This document shows positions 57,561 through 64,000 of a stretch of DNA of 64,000 nt, in pieces. The stretch covers positions 43,389,804-43,453,803 of the forward strand of contig OX235262.1 in the NCBI GenBank assembly GCA_944472135.2. Reading direction: 5' to 3'. The notes under the pieces are model-generated. The model searched no databases. It saw only the letters and a program-made list of their open reading frames with translations, and was not told the origin of the DNA. The DNA is from Trichobilharzia regenti. Lineage: Eukaryota > Platyhelminthes > Trematoda > Strigeidida > Schistosomatidae. The position numbers and the translations under genes are program-made. Within the stretch, counting starts at the first letter, position 1, and each line of letters starts with the position of its first letter.

Positions 57561-59498
57561 TTAGTCGACCTCCTCGATTGTTGGTCCCTTTCCACCACCA
57601 CTGCCAGCACCACCTGCACCTGGGAAACCGCCTGGCATGCCTCCAGGCATACCACCGCCACCTGCTGCTTGGTACATCTTCGTGATTATCGGCGCACATA
57701 TCTTCTCCAACTCCTTCTGGTGGTAGTCATACTCATCCTTCTCTGCTTGCTGATTCTGGTCTAGCCATTGAATCGTCTCTTCACACTTGCTCAATATCGT
57801 CTTACGATCACTATCAGATATCTTGTCCTTCAACTCATCACCCTCCACTCGTTGCTTCATCGCGTACACATAACTCTCAAGTGAGTTCTTCGCAGCCACA
57901 CGGTCTCTCTGCTTCTCATCCTCAGCCTTGAACTTCTCAGCTTCATTCACCATACGCTCAATATCGTCTTTGGACAAACGACCCTTGTCATTCGTGATAG
58001 TTATCTTGTTCTGCTTACCAGTACTCTTGTCCACAGCCGACACATTCAGAATACCATTGGCGTCAATGTCGAATGTCACCTCAATCTGAGGAACACCACG
58101 AGGAGCAGGCGGAATACCAGACAACTCGAATTTACCAAGCAAATTGTTGTCTTTCGTCAAAGCACGTTCTCCCTCGTACACTTGAATAAGCACACCTGGC
58201 TGGTTGTCCGAGTACGTCGTGAACGTCTGAGTCTGCTTCGTTGGGATCGTCGTGTTACGCTTAATCAATGCTGTCATAACACCACCAGCTGTCTCAAGAC
58301 CCAGTGACAATGGCGCCACATCCAGCAACAACAAGTCTTGCACTGCCTCAGACTTATCACCACTCAGAATAGCCGCCTGCACAGCTGCACCATAAGCAAC
58401 AGCCTCATCAGGATTAATAGACTTGTTCAACTCCTTACCGTTGAAAAAGTCCTGAAGCATCTTCTGGATCTTAGGAATACGTGTTGAACCACCAACCAAC
58501 ACAATCTCATGCACCTGAGACTTGTCCATCTTAGCGTCTCTCAAAGCCTTCTCAACCGGCTCCAAAGTACCACGGAACAAGTCTGCATTCAACTCCTCAA
58601 ATCGAGCACGAGTGATCACTGTGTAGAAGTCAATACCATCACACAACGAGTCAATCTCCAAGTTCGCCTGTGTACTTGAACTCAGTGTACGCTTAGCACG
58701 TTCACAAGCTGTTCTCAAACGACGAACTGCACGCTTATTGTCACTTATATCCTTCTTGTGCTTACGCTTGAACTCTTGCACAAAGTGATTCACCAAACGG
58801 TTGTCAAAGTCCTCACCTCCCAAGTGAGTGTCACCAGCAGTAGACTTCACCTCGAATATACCATCTTCAATTGTCAAGATAGACACATCGAAAGTACCAC
58901 CACCCAAATCGAATATCAACACATTACGCTCACCACCAACCTTCTTGTCCAGACCATACGCGATAGCAGCAGCAGTAGGCTCGTTGATAATTCTCAACAC
59001 ATTCAGACCAGCGATCGTACCAGCATCCTTAGTAGCTTGACGTTGACTGTCGTTGAAGTAGGCAGGAACTGTCACCACTGCATCAGTCACCGTCTTACCC
59101 AAATACGCTTCAGCCACCTCCTTCATCTTCGTCAACACCATCGATGAGATCTCCTCAGGGAAGAATGTCTTCATCTCACCCTTGTACTCAACACGGATCT
59201 TAGGCTTACTAGCCTCGTTAATCACCTCGAAAGGCCAGTGTTTCATATCACTCTGAACTGATGGGTCATCAAATCGTCGACCGATCAATCGTTTCGCGTC
59301 GAACACTGTGTTGGTTGGGTTGATCGCCACCTGGTTCTTAGCAGCATCACCAATCAAGCGTTCGGTGTCTGTGAACGCAACATAACTCGGCGTCGTTCGG
59401 TTCCCTTGGTCGTTGGCAATGATCTCCACCTTCCCATGCTGGAAAACACCAACACATGAATATGTAGTACCAAGATCAATTCCAATTGCGTTTGGCAT
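57561..59498 (-). CDS. HSP70: HSP70 copy 3, cytosolic heat-shock protein 70
   Basis: Intact 645-aa intronless gene from ATG 59498, with the same protein sequence as copy 1 as far as I can compare: IDLGTTYS, the phosphate-binding [11 protein letters not shown] loop, [12 protein letters not shown], the DVAPLSL linker, GGMP tail and EEVD. Its downstream side is segment Y. Upstream, the near-identity to the other copies ends at about 59800 and the flank becomes unrelated, so it may mark the end of the array. Likely functional and heat inducible through the promoter at 59618-59681. Confidence 0.97.
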   Translation of the reverse strand: MPNAIGIDLGTTYSCVGVFQHGKVEIIANDQGNRTTPSYVAFTDTERLIGDAAKNQVAINPTNTVFDAKRLIGRRFDDPSVQSDMKHWPFEVINEASKPKIRVEYKGEMKTFFPEEISSMVLTKMKEVAEAYLGKTVTDAVVTVPAYFNDSQRQATKDAGTIAGLNVLRIINEPTAAAIAYGLDKKVGGERNVLIFDLGGGTFDVSILTIEDGIFEVKSTAGDTHLGGEDFDNRLVNHFVQEFKRKHKKDISDNKRAVRRLRTACERAKRTLSSSTQANLEIDSLCDGIDFYTVITRARFEELNADLFRGTLEPVEKALRDAKMDKSQVHEIVLVGGSTRIPKIQKMLQDFFNGKELNKSINPDEAVAYGAAVQAAILSGDKSEAVQDLLLLDVAPLSLGLETAGGVMTALIKRNTTIPTKQTQTFTTYSDNQPGVLIQVYEGERALTKDNNLLGKFELSGIPPAPRGVPQIEVTFDIDANGILNVSAVDKSTGKQNKITITNDKGRLSKDDIERMVNEAEKFKAEDEKQRDRVAAKNSLESYVYAMKQRVEGDELKDKISDSDRKTILSKCEETIQWLDQNQQAEKDEYDYHQKELEKICAPIITKMYQAAGGGGMPGGMPGGFPGAGGAGSGGGKGPTIEEVD

Positions 59499-59617
59499 TC
59501 TTGTGTAGGTCACAGTAGAATTGAGGCTTTAAACACAGGCGAGTAGGTAGGCACGTAGGTATCTGGCGAAATCTGCGAATGTAGCACTCAATTAAGGATG
59601 TTAGGCAAGACTGTCAG

Positions 59618-59681
59618 TTATAATAAATACTGTTTAGCGTAGAAAATACTGGAAATTTCTATAACCTTGACCAGAACATTC
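59618..59681 (-). promoter_or_regulatory. Promoter of HSP70 copy 3
   Basis: TATA-like motif (59618-59630) and heat-shock elements GAAATTTC (59652-59659) and GAACATTC (59674-59681), with CCAAT boxes just upstream, as in copies 1 and 2. Confidence 0.75.
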
Positions 59682-59853
59682 TTAGCCAATGAGAGATGAA
59701 AGAATGGCATTATACTGACCAATAGCGTGAGAGTATTGATCGTTTTTATATTTTGCATAGCGACGTGGAATTTTCGATTGAATTTAGTTAGACTCGAAGG
59801 CGTTAGGCACTTATCTTTAATTTGGTTTTGGTGTTTTTTTTGGAACTTAAGGT

Positions 59854-59996
59854 ACCATATAAAGTCTAATTGTAGTTCAATAGTTTACACAGAATGATAA
59901 GTTTTTTTATATGGGTAATATTTCGATCAAAATTACGAATATGAAAATCTTATTATTGTGTGTAAACTATTGAGATATAATTATACTTTATATGAT
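59854..59996. repeat. Long hairpin, MITE-like
   Basis: Arms of about 48 bp (59854-59901 and 59949-59996; ATATAAAG, CAATAGTTTACACA and GATAAG blocks mirrored) with several mismatches around a 47-bp AT-rich loop. It starts about 55 bp beyond the point where HSP70 copy 3 stops matching the other copies. Confidence 0.7.
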
Positions 59997-61277
59997 CTAA
60001 TCGACTATTCTCAAAGTTTTTACTGTTAGTAAGGTGTCATATCTGAAGGAACAGTCTTTGAAATTTTGACTCTTAACATCCAATGCGTCACTGGAAATCT
60101 TAATAAATTTGATTCCAATAAAAATGATGCGTGTCTATGTGGTTATGGAGGGTTTGATTAGAGTATTTCGCTTGTTCTTTATGTAATATTTTTGGAAATA
60201 TTCACTGTTGGGTGTGCTTATTGCTATTTAGACTCCCATAAGGTTTAGTATTAGGCTTGAATGATAATCTTCTTTATTTCAAAACTAGTACTCCTAATCC
60301 AGTATGGAATTCTCAGCATTAAAATCTAGGAGTGTTGGAGAGATATCATGTGCTAGTATGGAGCTCTCCATCAGCAGGGACCCAACGGGGTTCAAACCCA
60401 GGACCTTTCTGTTACAAGGCAAGCTCTTAAACCATTCAGCCAGTGGGAATAGGAGTTCAGAGTAGGTCAAAGGACATTATCCTTAATATCAGTAGATCTT
60501 AAAGTACCATGACCTACAGTCCCCCTATAGAATGCATCTATCCCGTATGATATAATTTCGCCATATATCATCTGTGTAGTGACTGGGAGAAATTCTTACA
60601 ACACATAAGGGACAACTATATAGTAAAGTATGATGTTTGCAATTTTCTTTAGTGCAGTTTTCAACGGTTATGTGACTTTACCGTATCTGAATTCTGATTT
60701 GTTTTTCAAGGTTGCTTTAGTTTTAGCTATTATAGTTTAACTTTGCGGTGCTTGGAAACAGCATTTAGTGAGATTCCTACTGCTTCCGTCTGAGAGTTTG
60801 CAAAATATATTATGTAGGTTTAGATATTTGGACTGAAAATGCTCCTTGTGATGAGGAATTGAGAATGTAGTCTGTTTTCCGCGTTGATTGAAATAATCCC
60901 AGGAGCCCAGGTGACATAAGAATTAGCTTTTTGGGTATAGTCTCTTGATACTGCATGCACTGAATACCTGCGAGTGTAGCCTGGCTTTGAATCCCCCTAT
61001 TGAGACTCTGGTAGTGTTACATAGAGTATGATATGTGGCAAATGTCAAGTTAAGGAACCATTGGGGAAAGAGATTTAGCTTGAATATGAAATTTGCAAAG
61101 TTGTTGTGGCATGCTTTCTCATGTTTCCCTTAGTCTTCGTACAGTAATTTACTCTGGAATGCTAGACATTACGTCAGTAGCGCAATACTGCGTAGTCCGA
61201 AAGCTAACAAGTGTTCACCAGTTGCTATCTGGCGAGCATGCTGAACACGCTTTGTCACTAGAAGCAAAGGTTGTATA
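59997..61277. other. Unassigned flank with a tRNA-like SINE fragment
   Basis: The only recognisable item is the tRNA-like fragment at 60290-60445. The 61-codon frame at 61093-61278 is not called. Confidence 0.4.
60290..60445 (-). mobile_element. tRNA-like SINE fragment
   Basis: Minus strand A box TGGCTGAATGGTTTAAGAGC and B box GGTTTGAACCCC (60383-60372), then CCCTGCTGATGGA, which resembles the 5' half of a hammerhead core, without a GAAAC partner. Related to the Sm-alpha-like units, with a different 3' body. Confidence 0.55.
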
Positions 61278-61493
61278 GTGAGTCCAAGTAAAATATTCGA
61301 CGTAATGCCGAGAAAACTACCAAAGCTGCATTCAGAGCTACCTTATCCAGGTAGATTAATGGTAAACGGGCACGCCTGCTTACCTAAAGGTAATCGATTC
61401 GGACTACTAAAAATTCCCGGAGTCGGATCATTAAAGAGACTATTATCAAGCAAATGCGATTGCATACCGATGCCTACAGCAATGCCAATATAG
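61278..61493 (+). CDS. Unrecognised 71-codon open frame
   Basis: ATG-started frame (61302 is an alternative ATG) rich in Lys, Leu and Pro, with KLPKLHSELPYPGRL and GLLKIPGVGSLKRLL. The composition looks more protein-like than most short frames here, but I know no family for it and see no splice context that decides. Confidence 0.15.
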   Translation: MSPSKIFDVMPRKLPKLHSELPYPGRLMVNGHACLPKGNRFGLLKIPGVGSLKRLLSSKCDCIPMPTAMPI

Positions 61494-61599
61494 TGGGTTT
61501 CCTCTATGTTCAGAAGGACTGAAATCATTACTCAACTGATAATTTTAAGCACGTTCCCCATCTTCAGTTTCTATATATGACCAAAAACTGAAGGAGATA

Positions 61600-61660
61600 T
61601 GGCTCATTGGCTTGAGCATTAGACTTTCCACCGGTGGGTGCAGGGTTCCCTCAATGAATA
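61600..61660 (+). mobile_element. tRNA-like promoter fragment
   Basis: ATGGCTCATTGGCTTGAGCA with GGGTGCAGGGTTCCCTC resembles decayed A and B boxes of a SINE. It lies beside the Sm-alpha-like fragment but in the opposite orientation. Confidence 0.3.
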
Positions 61661-61864
61661 CGTGTAGTACATGCACAATTTGTTGTCCATAAGCAAGATA
61701 ATCAATTCAAGAACATTAAAATATGTTCTGGATGTGATAACGTTGATTAAGTTGTGTCTGTATGTCACTTTACTCCATAATCGATTTACAATCACCCACA
61801 GGTAGTGCAAATACTAGTGTTATGATGATATTGATGTATAGGATTATGACTTATAAACCTATTA

Positions 61865-62024
61865 GATATATGAACCCGCTGGTGACGACTTCTCAGGTAA
61901 TTTCTCGTATAGAGCTATTCACCAGGGAGAATCAGATTACGTTTCCACTATTGGTGTTTGTGCTTACAGAAACTGATCATTAAAACATATCTACAATATT
62001 GTAGGAACTAAGGCTTCTTTTTGA
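61865..62024 (-). mobile_element. Penelope-like 3' end joined to the 5' block of an Sm-alpha-like unit
   Basis: On the minus strand, AGAAGCCTTAGTTCCTACAA (62024 down) leads into GGAAACGTAATCTGATTCTC and GAGAAGTCGTCACCAG, the same order as 11345-11500. It lies immediately beyond the coding end of the PLE copy at 62079. Confidence 0.65.
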
Positions 62025-62078
62025 TATGGTTGTGTTCTCTGAGCTGGACCGTTAATTTGCTAAGCTTTCATCGTCCTA

Positions 62079-62800
62079 CTAGGCGACATCTTCAGCGCAT
62101 ACTTCAATTTGAAATGAGCTTTTAGATTTCCCCCCGAGTTTATTAATCGTCTCCCTTGGTGACCTTGGGCGTGTTTGCTTGTTTTTGTGTGTTTTCACAC
62201 CTTCTAGGTTACTTGTATTGGAACTGATTGTTTCTTTGACCTGAACTTTGACCCTTTGTGTGTGAGGTTTCTCTCTCATCGGTTGATAAATTTTGTGTGT
62301 CTTGATGTGTCTATTGATTGATGATTCATTGGAATACCAGGCTTCTAAAAATTCTCTAGCATTCTTGTTGTTTCCTCTGTCTAATATTTGAACGTTGTCC
62401 CAGTCGAATTGATGTCCGTGGTTGTCTGTGTGTAATGATATGAGGGGCTGGATATCATGTCTTTTGACGGTTAGCTTATGATCTTGGATACGAAGATGAA
62501 GGGGACGTCCACTCTGGCCAATGTAGTGTTTTCGCAGTTGTTACAATTTATTTTGTAGATGATGTTGGCTTTATCTTCTTTCGTTGTTGAGTCTTTTGGT
62601 TGACATAGAACTGACTGAAGTGATTTTGTCTGTTTGTGTACGACGTCAATCTCTAAAGGTTTGAAGAGTCTTGCATTGATTTCTGAGATATCCTTTATAT
62701 GTGGCAGGATAATTTTCTTTGTGCTTTCCTTGGGGGCCTTTGGTTGGGGGTGTATATCAACAACTCCCAACAAATCCCATACAAACATTGGACAACCTTA
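62079..62800 (-). pseudogene. Penelope-like element, left copy of a head-to-head pair
   Basis: Minus strand frame 62788-62471 carries ILPHIKDISEINARLF, IDVVHKQTKSLQSVL, then the GIY-YIG start NIIYKINCNNCEN. One base is missing just after this, and the nuclease continues in the next frame (HYIGQSGRPLHLRI, then HGHQFDWDNVQILDRG and AREFLEAWYSN at about 62410-62330). The C-terminus is 62279-62079, ending QIEVCAEDVA. RT is absent from this copy. The family's endonuclease nicks the target for reverse transcription; with the frameshift it should not be made here. Confidence 0.8.
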
Positions 62801-62844
62801 TCCAAAGACCTCAAACAATCTGAGTAAAACTTGACAGATCACAA

Positions 62845-63135
62845 AACAAGAGCAATGGCGAATGAAATCCAATAGACCAGTCCTACCCCAATTCTACGGC
62901 ACAAAGAAAATCGCCCTACCATATATAAGGGTTATCTCAGAAATCAATGCAATACTCTTCAGATCTTTAGAAATTGACGTCGTACACAAACAGACAAAAT
63001 CACTTCAGTCAGTTCTATGTCAACCAAAAGACTCAACAACGAAAGAAGATAAAACCAACATCATCTACAAAATAAATTGTAACAACTGCGAAAACACTAC
63101 ATTGGCCAGAGTGGACGTCCCCTTCATCTTCGTAT
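62845..63135 (+). pseudogene. Penelope-like element, right copy, first part
   Basis: The frame 62862-63149 matches the left copy (ALPYIRVISEINAILF, VHKQTKSLQSVLCQ, NIIYKINCNNCEN) and has the same single-base loss in the nuclease start. It is cut at about 63135 by a LINE fragment and resumes near 63690. About 45 bp of other sequence separates it from the left copy. Confidence 0.8.
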
Positions 63136-63690
63136 CCCCGACTGGTTAACACTATTGTGGATAGACATATAATGTCATGTAAGAAACTAGCGAATACAAT
63201 ATTGTCAGACCCCGAGCATCCTCTCTATACGCAGCTCTCTCCTTGCATTTCATCTGGTAGAACTAGAAGCAGCTATAGGTGGCTATATGCTAGGACTACC
63301 AAATACAAAAACTCCACAATACCATATCTGACACAGCTGTTAAGTGATGAGAAATCCGTTAGGTATGACACGATAAACTTACTGCGGCACTCTAACAAAC
63401 AGTCCAACTAGTTTTTGTTTTCCTTTCTTCGTTACTATTATATTGTTGTTCACATTTCCTATTACACACTAATTTTATATTTGATATCCTGTGGTGCATT
63501 GTTTAAAATGTGAACTCAACGCTGTTTTTTTATGATTTTCTTTATTTATCTTTTATTTGAGTAATGCTTTTTGATTTTAAAATCTTATAAAATTTATGAG
63601 GTAATTAGATGCAATATTGTAATGCACGCTGAAAATCCCCTACCCGTACCACAAATACTGTTTGGAATAAAGCTATTATTATTATTTTTG
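63136..63690 (+). mobile_element. 5'-truncated LINE 3' end nested in the PLE
   Basis: The frame 63157-63411 ends an RT-type polyprotein (CKKLANTILSDPEHPLYTQL, then GRTR and LYARTTKYKNS), the pattern at the C-terminus of CR1- or RTE-like LINEs. About 280 bp of 3' sequence follow, ending TGTTTGGAATAAAGC and (ATT)n. PLE sequence resumes directly after it. Confidence 0.75.
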
Positions 63691-64000
63691 ATATAACATA
63701 AGTTAGTCGTCTAAAGACATGATATCCAGCCCCTCATATCATTACACACAGACAACCACGGACATCAATTCGACTGGGACAACGTTCAAATATTAGACAG
63801 AGGAAACAACAAGAATGCTAGAGAATTTTTAGAAGCCTGGTATTCCAATGAATCATCAATCAATAGACACATCAAGACACACAAAATTTATCAACCGATG
63901 AGAGAGAAACCTCACACACAAAGGGTCAAAGTTCAGGTCAAAGAAACAATCAGTTCCAATACAAGTAACCTAGAAGGTGTGAAAACACACAAAAACAAGC
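63691..64000 (+). pseudogene. Penelope-like element, right copy, second part
   Basis: Continues the nuclease from AAGACATGATATCCAGCCC through the HGHQFDWDN and FLEAWYSN region to THKNK at the window edge, mirroring 62079-62480. The element continues beyond the window. Confidence 0.8.

Overview
This window looks like genomic DNA of a blood fluke, most likely genus Schistosoma. The basis is: intronless cytosolic HSP70 genes of schistosome type, AT-rich intergenic DNA, a CsRn1-like Ty3/gypsy element with the unusual Gag CHCC finger, many Penelope-like element (PLE) fragments, and Sm-alpha-like repeats with a tRNA-like promoter and a decayed hammerhead ribozyme. The species cannot be fixed from the sequence alone. 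No bacterial, viral, rRNA, true tRNA or CRISPR features were seen.

Left third (1-19833): repeat-dense DNA with no convincing host gene. In order it holds PLE fragments (184-1640, 6436-6709, about 7130-8205, 13848-14195), Sm-alpha/hammerhead copies (3104-3845, 11412-11770, 14630-14765), a tRNA-derived SINE (8215-8416), the 3' end of an RTE-like LINE (9310-10027), a decayed solo gypsy LTR (12723-13195), and a 2.2-kb TIR DNA transposon (16938-19162) with a CMC/CACTA-like transposase fragment and a 32-bp subterminal array.

Right two thirds (19834-59800): a segmental array built around HSP70. Three HSP70 copies lie on the minus strand (20455-22392, 42568-45150, 57561-59498). Copies 1 and 3 encode the same 645-aa protein. 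Copy 2 is broken by a 632-bp retroposed insert with a 13-bp target duplication. All three share a promoter with paired heat-shock elements, CCAAT boxes and a TATA-like sequence. Three gypsy elements lie between them: A (-, 23877-29453), B (+, 32136-39709) and C (-, 46429-52004). Each has 481-bp LTRs, a PBS, and open gag and pol frames joined by a TGATG overlap. A and C sit at the same site in duplicated flanking DNA, so they probably duplicated together with the HSP70 unit. A 2.68-kb segment (X) is inverted at 29454-32135 relative to 52005-54686, between oppositely oriented gypsy elements. The 5' LTR of B carries nested inserts: a truncated SINE and a complete 1.83-kb LTR element (32664-34492) with a single 479-aa frame that joins Gag to what looks like an integrase C-terminal segment and lacks protease, RT, RNase H and the integrase core.

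Right end (59800-64000): divergent flank with a 143-bp hairpin, tRNA-like and Sm-alpha fragments, then two PLE copies head to head. The right-hand one is interrupted by a LINE 3' end and runs off the window. The only plausible host genes are the HSP70 copies; almost everything else is transposon-derived or unassigned.
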